This document shows, piece by piece, positions 9,596 to 17,141 of a DNA stretch of 61,978 nucleotides (position 1 is its first letter; every line of letters starts with the position of its first letter). Location: the NCBI GenBank assembly GCA_017451485.1, contig JAFTOG010000051.1, positions 1 through 61,978 of the forward strand, read 5' to 3'. Below the pieces are notes generated by a model. That model worked only from the letters and a program-made list of their open reading frames with translations, did no database searches and was not told the DNA's origin. A program made the translations under genes and the position numbers. The DNA is from Clostridia bacterium (lineage in GTDB: Bacteria > Bacillota > Clostridia > Oscillospirales > CAG-272).

Positions 9596-10081
9596 TCAGT
9601 TCTCCTCGCCGTCCTCTATAAAGAAGCCCTTTTCACTGTCGAATACCTCATCGGCACCCATAATTTCGTTCAATTCCTCTTCGCCGAGATCATCCTCGCC
9701 ATCGTCAATTACTGTATTTTCCTCAACTGTATCAGGTACAATATCATCAAAGGGCTTTAATTCGCTTACATCGACTAAGGAATCCTCATATCCCTCATCC
9801 TCGGGGAAGTAAAGCTTAAATTCACCGTTGTCAAGTCCCTTTACAGCATTTCTTACAGCCTTTTCATCTCTGTATTCCTTGTTCACAAGGGCAGCAATAT
9901 CCTTTTCTGTCTTTTTCTCGGAAATAAGTTTTTCAGCCTTTTTTCTGTCCTTGAGATACTCGTTTGTAATAACACGGGCACATTTTGCAGTTGCCATAAC
10001 GAGCATATATTTGTTGAGTCTCTGGTTTCCATCCTGGTCGGGGGAAAGCTTAAGTAAGTCCTGAATTGAAGGGTAAATCAT
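9596..10081 (-). CDS. rpoZ: RNA polymerase omega subunit with long acidic tail
   Basis: The first about 70 residues match the omega fold (an N-terminal IQDLL segment, NKYMLVMATAKCAR and a conserved basic helix), which binds the beta-prime C terminus and helps RNA polymerase assembly. Omega is usually 60-90 residues; this protein has 161, with a C-terminal half very rich in Asp and Glu and no predicted motif. Its place directly after gmk supports the assignment. Some other clostridial omega proteins carry acidic tails as well, but this one is long. Confidence 0.85.
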   Translation of the reverse strand: MIYPSIQDLLKLSPDQDGNQRLNKYMLVMATAKCARVITNEYLKDRKKAEKLISEKKTEKDIAALVNKEYRDEKAVRNAVKGLDNGEFKLYFPEDEGYEDSLVDVSELKPFDDIVPDTVEENTVIDDGEDDLGEEELNEIMGADEVFDSEKGFFIEDGEEN

Positions 10082-10099
10082 TGTTATATTCCTCTCTTG

Positions 10100-10708
10100 T
10101 CAAATAAATTTTTTAATTAATTCTCTTTTTGTATTTCTTGTTTTTTGATGCTCTGCCTTAATTATATTGTAGATAAGATCGGCACATTCCTTTGCCCCGC
10201 CGTCCTCATTCACTACAGAATAGTCATATTCGGGAAGGAGAAGTATCTCCTCCTTAGCTCTGTTAAGACGCCAGATAATATCCTCTTCATTTTCTGTGCC
10301 TCTGCCCCTTAATCTGTTCTCAAGGGTTTCGTAATCCGGTGGAGTCAGCATAATTGTAACAGATCTTCTTATCTTACGCTTTACCTGCATAGCTCCGTCA
10401 ACCTCTATTTCAAGGATGATATCCCTCCCCCTGTCAAGGGCTTTTTTTACCTCCTTCAAGGGTGTTCCGTACAGATTGTCCCGATATGTAGTATATTCAA
10501 GTATATCTCCACTTTCTATCCTCTGCTCGAACTCTCTTCTTGAGATAAAGTAGTAATGTACTCCGTGCTCCTCTCCGGGTCTTGGCTGTCTTGTGGTAGC
10601 AGATACGGAGAGGGCTATCTCCTTATGTGCGGAGATCAGCTCCTTTACGACCGTTCCCTTGCCGCTTCCCGCCGGGCCGGATATTACAAATAATATGCCT
10701 TTTCTCAT
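10100..10708 (-). CDS. gmk: Guanylate kinase
   Basis: Phosphorylates GMP to GDP. The 202-residue protein has the P-loop GPAGSGKGT (11-19) and the GMP-binding region SATTRQPRPGE followed by HYYFISR. It lies 2 bases after remA, as in most Firmicutes. Confidence 0.97.
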   Translation of the reverse strand: MRKGILFVISGPAGSGKGTVVKELISAHKEIALSVSATTRQPRPGEEHGVHYYFISRREFEQRIESGDILEYTTYRDNLYGTPLKEVKKALDRGRDIILEIEVDGAMQVKRKIRRSVTIMLTPPDYETLENRLRGRGTENEEDIIWRLNRAKEEILLLPEYDYSVVNEDGGAKECADLIYNIIKAEHQKTRNTKRELIKKFI

Positions 10709-10710
10709 AA

Positions 10711-10962
10711 TTACTCTCCTCCGTCGTCCGTTCCGTTAAGTCTGTTTGCCACAGTCTCCGGAGCCAATGCTGATATTATTACATGGTCGGAGTCCGTTAT
10801 TATCACGCTTTTAGTGCGTCTGCCACTGGTGCAATCAATGATTCTTCCCTTTTCCTTAGCCTCGGCTACCGTTCTTTTGGCAGGAGCAGAGTCGGGGGAG
10901 ACAAGGGCAACCACCCTCTCGTCAAGAATCATATTTCCAAATCCAACATTTATAAATTTCAT
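10711..10962 (-). CDS. remA: RemA family DNA-binding regulator (DUF370)
   Basis: An 83-residue member of the RemA/DUF370 family, recognised by the start KFINVGFGN, the SPDSAP segment and [11 protein letters not shown]. In Bacillus RemA activates biofilm matrix genes; its targets here are unknown. Position between yicC and gmk is the conserved one. Confidence 0.93.
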   Translation of the reverse strand: MKFINVGFGNMILDERVVALVSPDSAPAKRTVAEAKEKGRIIDCTSGRRTKSVIITDSDHVIISALAPETVANRLNGTDDGGE

Positions 10963-10963
10963 A

Positions 10964-11851
10964 TCACTCTATATTCTGTATCTGCTCTCTTATCTTTTCG
11001 AGCTCGTTTTTGACGCTTACCACAAGATGTGCTGTATCTGAGTTAGATGCCTTGGAGCCTATGGTGTTTGTTTCTCTGTTCATTTCCTGAACAAGGAAAT
11101 CCAGCTTTCTTCCTGCAGGCTCATCGGATGAGGCTATCTCCTCAAAGGCTCCGAAATGGCTGTCAAGTCTGACAAGCTCCTCATCAATGGCTATCTTGTC
11201 GGCAAATATAGCAACCTCTGTAAGTATCCTCTGCTCATCAATGTGAATAGCCTGCTCGTCAAGGAATTTTATTATCCTTTCCTTCAGCCTTCCGCCGTAC
11301 TCCTTAGTATCTCTTTCGGAGTTTTCGGATATTTTAGCCACATAGCCCTTTATGTTCTCTATCTTTTCTCTTATGTTGCGAAGGAGGTTTTCTCCCTCTG
11401 TACGGCGTCTTTCTATAAAACCGTCAATAGCCACATCAAGCACAGCTTTAATATCATTCCAGTCACCCTCAAGGTCATCCTCCGGCTTTCTCACATTGAA
11501 GATATCTCTGTTTGATGCAATTCTGGTCACTGTGATATCATCCTTCAGGTCAAAGGTATCTCTAAGCTTATACAATGCGTCTATATATGATTTTGCATAA
11601 GCTGTATCGAGAGATATCTCTACGCCCTGCTGCTCCAGAAGGTCCACATTGATATAAATTTCTATTTTTCCCCTTGATATACCTCTTTTGGATATGTATT
11701 GCTTTATTTTATCCTCAAGAAAGCTGTAAAGCCTTGATATTTTTACAGTGCAGTCAAGGTATCTGTTGTTTACGGATTTTATTTCTGCTGTTATATCCTT
11801 GCCGTTTACCGTCTCTCTGGCTCTGGCAAAGGCAGTCATGCTTCTGAACAT
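10964..11851 (-). CDS. YicC family endoribonuclease-like protein
   Basis: A 295-residue protein of the YicC/YloC family. Visible are the conserved N terminus (SMTAFARA), the NRYLD segment and the C-terminal [10 protein letters not shown]...NTIGSKA motif. Members have been reported to act as RNA endonucleases or RNase adaptors; the exact role here is not known. It is the first gene of the long leftward operon and has its own promoter. Confidence 0.92.
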   Translation of the reverse strand: MFRSMTAFARARETVNGKDITAEIKSVNNRYLDCTVKISRLYSFLEDKIKQYISKRGISRGKIEIYINVDLLEQQGVEISLDTAYAKSYIDALYKLRDTFDLKDDITVTRIASNRDIFNVRKPEDDLEGDWNDIKAVLDVAIDGFIERRRTEGENLLRNIREKIENIKGYVAKISENSERDTKEYGGRLKERIIKFLDEQAIHIDEQRILTEVAIFADKIAIDEELVRLDSHFGAFEEIASSDEPAGRKLDFLVQEMNRETNTIGSKASNSDTAHLVVSVKNELEKIREQIQNIE

Positions 11852-11890
11852 AGCCTACCGTCCTTTATAATAAATTTAATATATACAATT

Positions 11891-11920
11891 ATTTTACAAT
11901 ATATACAATTGATTTGTCAA
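11891..11920 (-). promoter_or_regulatory. Sigma-A promoter of the yicC-rsgA operon
   Basis: On the minus strand TTGACA (11915-11920), an 18-base spacer and TAAAAT (11891-11896). It lies about 40 bases before the yicC ATG, and no other promoter of similar quality was noticed inside the operon. Confidence 0.65.
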
Positions 11921-11951
11921 CTTTTTTGCATAAATATTGTATAAACTAACA

Positions 11952-11977
11952 AAACACCACTTGAATAAGTGGTGTTT
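11952..11977. terminator. Intrinsic terminator after the dnaJ-membrane protein unit
   Basis: AAACACCACTT and AAGTGGTGTTT form an 11-bp perfect stem with a GAAT loop and A/T tracts on both sides. It ends the leftward unit above and insulates the yicC promoter. Confidence 0.85.
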
Positions 11978-11987
11978 TTGAGTTATT

Positions 11988-12506
11988 TTAACCAAAAAAT
12001 TTATCTATTCGAAGCTGATACCTGAGCTTCCCGTGATAATATGCAGAAAGCCTTGTATAGGCAATATCATACAAAATAAGCCAAAGAATGCTGACACCGG
12101 CAATAAGAATAATAAACCAATCCTTTTCTATCTCCTGTGGGAAAAAGAATTTTATTATCGCCACATCGGCAAGGGTTGCACATATTATGTATGCTCCCTT
12201 CAAAATAAACGACACTGCCCTGCCCGTTTTTTCTATTACAGGCTTAATAGCAGGGTAAATTCCAAATAGGAAATACTCTATTGCAACCAGCTTTGACGGA
12301 ATAAGCAGAAACGCTAAAATTCCTGTTGCCAGATATACTGCCACTGCCCTTTTGAGCTTTAGCTCCTCTCCTACCACAAAGACACAAACAGAGGCAAAAA
12401 GCACTGATGTCAGGTCCAGAATCTGTGTCAGGGAGCAAAGAAACAAAATCACCACACTCAAAGCCACCATAATGGCACAAAAGGTAAGATTTTTTGTTTT
12501 TTTCAT
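11988..12506 (-). CDS. Multi-pass membrane protein of unknown function
   Basis: A 172-residue, strongly hydrophobic protein with about five membrane segments, short loops and a basic C terminus. The fold resembles small substrate-binding (S) subunits of ECF transporters in size and topology, but I see no ligand-specific motif, so no substrate is proposed. It starts 9 bases after the dnaJ-like gene stop, so the two are probably co-transcribed. Confidence 0.75.
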   Translation of the reverse strand: MKKTKNLTFCAIMVALSVVILFLCSLTQILDLTSVLFASVCVFVVGEELKLKRAVAVYLATGILAFLLIPSKLVAIEYFLFGIYPAIKPVIEKTGRAVSFILKGAYIICATLADVAIIKFFFPQEIEKDWFIILIAGVSILWLILYDIAYTRLSAYYHGKLRYQLRIDKFFG

Positions 12507-12515
12507 TTCTTCACC

Positions 12516-13103
12516 TTATCTGCACATACAGTCAAGGCAGTAAAGCATAGCACAAACATCGCACATATTACATCCACCTACATTCTGCTGCTGACGGCCA
12601 TATCCGTTAGACTGACGGCGAAGATTATCACGCAGGGCTGCATACTCCCTGTTTTCGGGAGCCATATTGCAGGCTGTATCGGCAAGACGGAGAGCATCAA
12701 AATAGTATCCCTTTTTAGTAAGTATGCACGCCATAAGGAAGCACCACTCGGCATTTCTCTTCTCGGAGGGGGTGGAGTTAAGAAAGGCCTCTGCCTCTCT
12801 GATTCTGCCGTTGTTTATATTCTGTCTTACCTCATAGAAATAGGGGTCACCCGTAGTGTTTCCACCGTGAGCTCCTCTGTCACTGCTCTGCTTATATTCA
12901 GCCCCACCGTTTCCTGTACGAATTTTTAAAATTTCGTCATACGCCTCGTTAATTTCCTTCATTTTTTCCTCGGCTACATCGGCGATAGGACTGTTAGCGT
13001 AATTATCGGGATGATATTTTTTTGCAAGCTCCCTGTATGCGTTTTTAACCTCCTCGTTGGAAGCTGTAGGGGAGATTCCTAAAATCTTATATGGATCCTT
13101 CAT
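12516..13103 (-). CDS. J-domain protein with Cys-rich C terminus
   Basis: A DnaJ-type co-chaperone of 195 residues. The N-terminal about 65 residues are a J domain with the HPD motif, which stimulates Hsp70 ATPase; no Gly/Phe-rich or DnaJ zinc domain follows. A helical TPR-like middle part precedes a short C-terminal cluster of six Cys ([19 protein letters not shown]) that could bind metal or be a membrane-proximal tail. The start chosen is the ATG at 13101-13103, 5 bases after GGAGG; an upstream TTG at 13115 lies inside that ribosome binding site. Confidence 0.88.
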   Translation of the reverse strand: MKDPYKILGISPTASNEEVKNAYRELAKKYHPDNYANSPIADVAEEKMKEINEAYDEILKIRTGNGGAEYKQSSDRGAHGGNTTGDPYFYEVRQNINNGRIREAEAFLNSTPSEKRNAEWCFLMACILTKKGYYFDALRLADTACNMAPENREYAALRDNLRRQSNGYGRQQQNVGGCNMCDVCAMLYCLDCMCR

Positions 13104-13173
13104 TATATCCTCCAAGGTTTTATTGTATGAGTAGCTTCGTATCGCTGATACTGTTATAAAAGCTATTAAGAGT

Positions 13174-13202
13174 ATTTTATCATATTAAATCATTTTTGTA
13201 AA
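13174..13202 (-). promoter_or_regulatory. Promoter of the J-domain gene
   Basis: Minus-strand TTTACA (13197-13202), 17-base spacer, TAAAAT (13174-13179), about 70 bases before the ATG. No terminator separates it from the DUF5685-like gene upstream, so read-through is possible. Confidence 0.6.
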
Positions 13203-13213
13203 GAAGAAGTTTA

Positions 13214-14092
13214 TTAATTTACAGTAGCATCTGTCTCCTCCACAGGCTTAAAGTCAAGCACCCTGTCCGTTTCAGCCACCATTCCCAGATGAAGAGTGTT
13301 TTTTATAATGCCCTCAACATCGGAATGATCGGAATAATCAATGAGCTCGGCACTGTTGCTAAGGGCCATCAGCTCCATCATAGCACCACAGCGAAGAGCA
13401 TATTTGTTTTCATCGGTGAGAGTATCTCCGAATGCACAGATAAGTGGATTGTAAGAGCCTGATTTTCTGTCACTCTCAAAATCGTCACAGGCATCCATAA
13501 CATATATCCATTTACCTAAATGAATACCGATATCCTCAGCAATCCTTTTATTAACGCCCTCCAGCCCGAAGGACGCAATTTCTGCAAGTATTTTTCCAAA
13601 AATGTCGGCAACAGTGTCGATAGAATCGCATTTTTGCTTTTCCATAGCAGTAAGCTCCTCTATGAGCTCTCCCACCTTTTTTTCAAGGGGGGCGTGGTCC
13701 TTATCCGTCTTTTTAAGAAACAGGCAAATAAGCTTTGCTATCCGTGCCTTAAGCCTTGCTATACCGTGAGAATCGTTTACATTATCCTGTAGCTTCAGCC
13801 TTGTTAAAATAACGCTTGCCTTGGCACAGTAACGGAGTGTATCATCCGGCTCCAGCATAGGACGCTTCTTAAAGGGATGCACCGGGCATCTACGCATCCT
13901 TACGGTTGCCCGTCCTCCCTCCAGTGCATAGCGTACAAGGGCAAGGTATGTAAAATCATAATTAAGGATAAGCTTGGAAAGACAGCCGGTGGTTTTACCC
14001 ATAGTACGGCAAAGTCCGCAGTATGTAGCCTTATACAGCTCATTTTCCTTTACCTTAAGCTCAGGTATATAAGGCTTTACATATCCGAACAT
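13214..14092 (-). CDS. DUF5685 family protein
   Basis: A 292-residue, mostly helical protein that in clostridia is typically found next to a small J-domain gene, as here. The N terminus (FGYVKPYIPELKVKE) and the YKATYCGLCRTMG segment are typical of DUF5685. Two acidic segments, KLQDNVND near residue 100 and DACDDFESD near residue 202, are placed like the Asp-rich motifs of the isoprenoid-synthase fold, but neither is a clean DDxxD, so enzymatic activity is only a suggestion. Function unknown. Confidence 0.82.
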   Translation of the reverse strand: MFGYVKPYIPELKVKENELYKATYCGLCRTMGKTTGCLSKLILNYDFTYLALVRYALEGGRATVRMRRCPVHPFKKRPMLEPDDTLRYCAKASVILTRLKLQDNVNDSHGIARLKARIAKLICLFLKKTDKDHAPLEKKVGELIEELTAMEKQKCDSIDTVADIFGKILAEIASFGLEGVNKRIAEDIGIHLGKWIYVMDACDDFESDRKSGSYNPLICAFGDTLTDENKYALRCGAMMELMALSNSAELIDYSDHSDVEGIIKNTLHLGMVAETDRVLDFKPVEETDATVN

Positions 14093-14123
14093 AGCTATCC
14101 TCCATTTACATTCCTTTTATTAT

Positions 14124-14152
14124 ATAATACACTGTTATATACAATATTTCAA
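14124..14152 (-). promoter_or_regulatory. Promoter of the DUF5685-like gene
   Basis: Minus-strand TTGAAA (14147-14152), 17-base spacer, TATTAT (14124-14129), about 30 bases before the ATG, which follows a GGAGG site. Confidence 0.6.
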
Positions 14153-14204
14153 GATATATAATCTAAATTTTATGTGATGAATTTCTAAATATTTATACAT
14201 AATC

Positions 14205-14231
14205 GGGGGAGCCGACATATGCGACTCCCCC
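14205..14231. terminator. GC-rich hairpin after spoIIR
   Basis: GGGGGAG (14205-14211) pairs with CTCCCCC (14225-14231), with inner CG pairs. It lies 44 bases beyond the spoIIR stop. The T tract on the minus strand is weak, so it may be an RNA-stabilising 3' end rather than a strong terminator. Confidence 0.5.
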
Positions 14232-14274
14232 TATACCTTTTCAAAGGATGCTTTGGATTCCGACCTTACCTTTA

Positions 14275-14868
14275 CTAAGCCCCAAATGCCTCCTGTGCAA
14301 TTTCGAGAAGCTTGAATTTAACCTTATATTCTCCTCCCGCACCTGTTATCAAATTATATTGGTCACGGGAAAGACCTGCACTGATATACTCCTCTCCATC
14401 AGGCTCTATTGCATAGGATGTGCACATAGGGGGAAAGAGAACGCACCACCAGTTCTGTCCATTGCCCTCGCCGATAATAATCTGTACAGATGTATATTCT
14501 CCGGCAGGAAGGGAAAAATCCTCATAATATCTAATAGGATATTGCTCCTCCCCGATTTTTATGGAAACGCTGTCATTTATTCCGTTTTCTCTCAAGACAT
14601 TTATTGCCGTTTCACAAATTGCATCCTGATCTGCCGTTATACAAAGGAGTGCCTCCTCCTTGCTTTTGGCATCATATGCGGAAATATGCTCAACCACTGC
14701 GTCCCTGACAAGGAGCTTTACCCTTTGGTCCTCCTCACTGTCGGAGTTTGCAAGGATATGCAGTCTGACCGTAGAATCGTAAATTCCACATTCCTCCTCC
14801 GTGGGTATAAATCCCCACAGGGTTAAAAAAGCTATAATACAAATAAATAAAGCAGAAAAAAATCTCAT
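14275..14868 (-). CDS. spoIIR: Stage II sporulation protein R
   Basis: SpoIIR is the forespore signal, made under sigma-F, that triggers SpoIIGA to process pro-sigma-E in the mother cell. The 197-residue protein has an N-terminal hydrophobic export segment (about residues 4-20) and the family hallmark VRLHILANSDSEEDQRVKL, followed later by the NWWCVLFPPMC segment. It shows that the organism has at least part of the endospore program. Its ribosome binding site is embedded in a 13-bp palindrome (see regulatory entry and findings). Confidence 0.94.
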   Translation of the reverse strand: MRFFSALFICIIAFLTLWGFIPTEEECGIYDSTVRLHILANSDSEEDQRVKLLVRDAVVEHISAYDAKSKEEALLCITADQDAICETAINVLRENGINDSVSIKIGEEQYPIRYYEDFSLPAGEYTSVQIIIGEGNGQNWWCVLFPPMCTSYAIEPDGEEYISAGLSRDQYNLITGAGGEYKVKFKLLEIAQEAFGA

Positions 14869-14877
14869 AAATAAAAC

Positions 14878-14912
14878 CTCCGTATTACGGAGATTATAAC
14901 CGTAATACGGAG
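14878..14912 (-). terminator. Palindrome: terminator of the small lipoprotein gene and cover for the spoIIR RBS
   Basis: On the minus strand a 13-bp perfect stem (14900-14912 with 14878-14890) has a 9-base loop and is followed by TTTTATTT, a normal intrinsic terminator for the lipoprotein gene ending at 14929. The distal arm contains the GGAGG ribosome binding site of spoIIR, so in a read-through transcript the site would be paired. Confidence 0.75.
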
Positions 14913-14921
14913 ACCTTATTC
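14892..14921 (-). promoter_or_regulatory. Candidate sigma-F/sigma-G promoter of spoIIR
   Basis: On the minus strand GAATA (14917-14921), a 15-base spacer and GGTTATAATC (14892-14901) match the forespore sigma consensus (GnATA, then GGnnAnA) at nearly every fixed position. A start about 7 bases downstream would lie inside the second palindrome arm, giving a short leader with a free ribosome binding site. Inference from sequence match and the known sigma-F control of spoIIR. Confidence 0.5.
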
Positions 14922-14928
14922 AAATTAA

Positions 14929-15102
14929 TTACTGAAAATCGGGTGCAATGTTGTCAACAGTTGTGTTGTCTTCCCAAGCAGGTGTGTAAACTGTTGTTGT
15001 GTTTGCAGGATCTTCTGTAGTAGTTGTATCGTCGCCGCCACATGCTACAAATACTGTAACGCAAAGAAGAACAGCAAGCAAGAGTGCAAAAATCTTTTTC
15101 AT
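14929..15102 (-). CDS. Very small lipoprotein (57 residues)
   Basis: ATG at 15100-15102 follows AGGAG and opens a 57-residue frame: basic start MKK, hydrophobic core, lipobox VFVAC at residues 16-20, then a polar Gly/Asp/Thr-rich tail of 37 residues. It should be exported and lipid-anchored. The Thr-rich stretch after the Cys resembles the linker of the larger lipoproteins at 57-60 kb. It has its own consensus promoter and a terminator. Function unknown. Confidence 0.8.
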   Translation of the reverse strand: MKKIFALLLAVLLCVTVFVACGGDDTTTTEDPANTTTVYTPAWEDNTTVDNIAPDFQ

Positions 15103-15155
15103 AATATTTCTCCTTTTTCTATTGGGTGCAATAGCACATAAAATTTTCTATGTTT

Positions 15156-15184
15156 ATTTTACTACACTTTTTTCCTTTTGTCAA
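15156..15184 (-). promoter_or_regulatory. Sigma-A promoter of the small lipoprotein gene
   Basis: Minus-strand TTGACA (15179-15184), 17-base spacer, TAAAAT (15156-15161), about 55 bases before the ATG. Confidence 0.75.
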
Positions 15185-15245
15185 TAGCTGTTTTTACTTT
15201 TAATACAATATTTTAATGTTTTTTTGGTTATTTTTTGCAAAAAAG

Positions 15246-15275
15246 TTGCTTTTTTTAGCGTAATTATGGTAAAAT
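15246..15275 (+). promoter_or_regulatory. Promoter of pncC-pfkA
   Basis: Plus-strand TTGCTT (15246-15251), 18-base spacer, TAAAAT (15270-15275), 20-38 bases before the candidate pncC starts. Confidence 0.5.
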
Positions 15276-15312
15276 TTATAAAAAAAGAAAGGTAATGAGG
15301 CTTTTGTACCTT

Positions 15313-15792
15313 ATGATAAATAAAAAATTAGTAGGTCTGCTTTTGTCAAAAGGCTTGACGATTTCTACGGCTGAATCCTGTACAGGAGGGCTTGTGGCAA
15401 AGGCTATAACGGATATAGGTGGCTGCTCCGAAATATATATGGGTGGCATTGTAGCCTATTCCAATGATGTAAAAATCAGGGTGCTGGGAGTAAGCCCCTC
15501 TACTCTCGATATCCACGGTGCCGTATCTGAGCAGACGGCAAAGGAAATGGCTGAAGGAGTACGCACTCTCTGTAGGACAGATATTGGCATTAGCACAACG
15601 GGAATTGCAGGACCCGGTGGGGGCACCGAGAAAAAGCCTGTAGGTACTGTATATGTAGGCTTTTCAATTAATGAAGAATGCTTCGCCTTTAATCTCAACC
15701 TGGATAGGTCTATGTCCCGTGATGAAATACGAAGGACGACTGTCGACAGAATACTTAACATACTGTATGACAAAATTTTCCAAAGCTATTGA
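15313..15792 (+). CDS. pncC: Nicotinamide-nucleotide amidase (CinA C-terminal domain protein)
   Basis: A stand-alone CinA C-terminal domain, which deamidates nicotinamide mononucleotide to nicotinate mononucleotide in the pyridine nucleotide cycle. Family signatures are TAESCTGGL near the start, the GGIVAYSNDVK segment and TGIAGPGGG. The frame is open to an ATG at 15295, but family members begin close to the KKLVGLLLSKGLT segment, so ATG 15313 is preferred; ribosome binding sites for both are imperfect. About 80 bases separate it from pfkA. Confidence 0.92.
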   Translation: MINKKLVGLLLSKGLTISTAESCTGGLVAKAITDIGGCSEIYMGGIVAYSNDVKIRVLGVSPSTLDIHGAVSEQTAKEMAEGVRTLCRTDIGISTTGIAGPGGGTEKKPVGTVYVGFSINEECFAFNLNLDRSMSRDEIRRTTVDRILNILYDKIFQSY

Positions 15793-15875
15793 TTTTATAT
15801 TATAAATATGATAAAATTTAAGGCGGAAAATTATGAATGATATGCCGTAAGGCACATGGTAAGGAGAATTAAAAT

Positions 15876-16943
15876 ATGGAAAAGAAATTCAGAAAAATCG
15901 GTATCCTTTCTTCCGGTGGAGACGCACCCGGTATGAGTGCCGCAATTAAAAGTGTTGCTTGCTCCGCTATTACAAGAGGAGTTGAGGTTGTGGGTATCCT
16001 CGGTGGCTACTCGGGACTTATCAACGACAGAATGAAGCCCCTTACAAAAAATGATGTTGCAGGTATCATCTCCCTTGGCGGAACATATCTTTACTCCGAC
16101 CGTTGCGACGAGTTCAAGACTGAGGAGGGTATGGCTAAGGCTGTTGCCACATGTAAGAAAAATAATATAGACGGTATTATCGCTATAGGTGGAGACGGTA
16201 CATTCCGTGGTGCTACGGATTTGAGCTTAAGAGGTATCCCCTGCATCGGTCTTCCCGGTACTATAGATAACGATATTACAGCTACCGATACTACCATCGG
16301 CTTTGATACAGCTATGAACACAGTACTCGACATTTGTGACAGACTCCGTGACACATCCGAATCCCACGCACGCTGCACAGTTGTTGAGGTAATGGGTAGA
16401 AACGCAGGCTACATCGCTATTGAAACTGGTATTGCACTTAATGCTATCGGTGTTGCACTCCAGGAGGTTCCCTTCGATAAGGAGGCAATGTTCCAAAGGA
16501 TGATTGAGGCTCGCAATAACGGTAGAAGAAGCTTTATAGTTATTGTAGCTGAGGGTCTTGGCACAGAGTTTGCAGAGGCTCTTACAAAGGAAATAGAAGA
16601 AAAAACAGGCATTGAAGCAAGATTCAACCGTCCTGCTCATATTGTGAGAGGCGGTATACCCACTCTCCGTGACAGAGTTCTCGCATCTGTAATGGGAGAT
16701 AAGGCAGTTGACCTTCTTCTCCAGGGACAGAGTGATGTTGTTATTTGCTCCAGAAACAATGAGATTATTGCAACAGATATTCACTATGCACTTATAGTTG
16801 ACAGAATGTACAAGAACAAGCTTAAGCCAGGTGACCTCGATTCCTTTACACCTGAGCAGATAGAGGAAATGAAGGCTCTCTGTGCTGAACGTAAGGCATA
16901 TTTTGACGATATGTGCGACATTGCAAATACCATCGGTTGCTAA
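15876..16943 (+). CDS. pfkA: ATP-dependent 6-phosphofructokinase
   Basis: The committed step of glycolysis: fructose 6-phosphate to fructose 1,6-bisphosphate. Motifs are GGDAPGM near residue 14, GGDGT (105-109) and the catalytic PGTIDND (127-133). Gly at both positions that distinguish donors (GGDG rather than GGDD, PGTIDND rather than PKTIDND) predicts ATP and not pyrophosphate as donor. At 355 residues it is about 35 longer than the Escherichia coli enzyme, mainly at the C terminus. AAGGAG precedes the ATG. Confidence 0.96.
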   Translation: MEKKFRKIGILSSGGDAPGMSAAIKSVACSAITRGVEVVGILGGYSGLINDRMKPLTKNDVAGIISLGGTYLYSDRCDEFKTEEGMAKAVATCKKNNIDGIIAIGGDGTFRGATDLSLRGIPCIGLPGTIDNDITATDTTIGFDTAMNTVLDICDRLRDTSESHARCTVVEVMGRNAGYIAIETGIALNAIGVALQEVPFDKEAMFQRMIEARNNGRRSFIVIVAEGLGTEFAEALTKEIEEKTGIEARFNRPAHIVRGGIPTLRDRVLASVMGDKAVDLLLQGQSDVVICSRNNEIIATDIHYALIVDRMYKNKLKPGDLDSFTPEQIEEMKALCAERKAYFDDMCDIANTIGC

Positions 16944-16954
16944 ATTAAAACAAT

Positions 16955-16984
16955 AAAAAAGCACTGCATTTGCAGTGCTTTTTT
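16955..16984 (+). terminator. Intrinsic terminator of pfkA
   Basis: AAAAAAGCACTGCA and TGCAGTGCTTTTTT form a 14-bp perfect stem 12 bases after the pfkA stop. Confidence 0.9.
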
Positions 16985-17025
16985 ATTGTTTTGTAGTAAA
17001 AATTGCATACCGTAAGCGATTTTTT

Positions 17026-17141
17026 CTTTCAAAAGCTAATCGTGCATATCACTTTTGCAGAGCAAAAATTTCACAGCACAGCTATTTCACTTGTCCTTCA
17101 GGACAAATTTCACTGATAAAATGATGGGACATCATTTTATC
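17026..17141. repeat. Modular palindromic array 1
   Basis: A chain of short hairpins separated by a near-constant spacer. Stems are TTTTGC/GCAAAA (17053-17067), AGC/GCT (17075-17083), TTGTCCT/AGGACAA (17091-17106) and a 12-bp perfect stem GATAAAATGATG/CATCATTTTATC (17115-17141). Read on the minus strand the spacers are GTGAAAT, GTGAAAT, GTGAAAT and GTGATAT. The last stem contains the TGA stop of the GH127 gene (17132-17134). Likely a dispersed non-coding repeat that also ends the GH127 message. Confidence 0.75.

Noticed and set aside
16227..16964. 245-codon leftward frame antisense to pfkA
   Set aside because: It is a by-product of the pfkA codon pattern; pfkA is unambiguous and the antisense protein is Cys-rich and featureless.
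17026..17141. CRISPR array
   Set aside because: The repeated part is only about 7 bases, the variable parts are themselves palindromic, and no cas gene is near.
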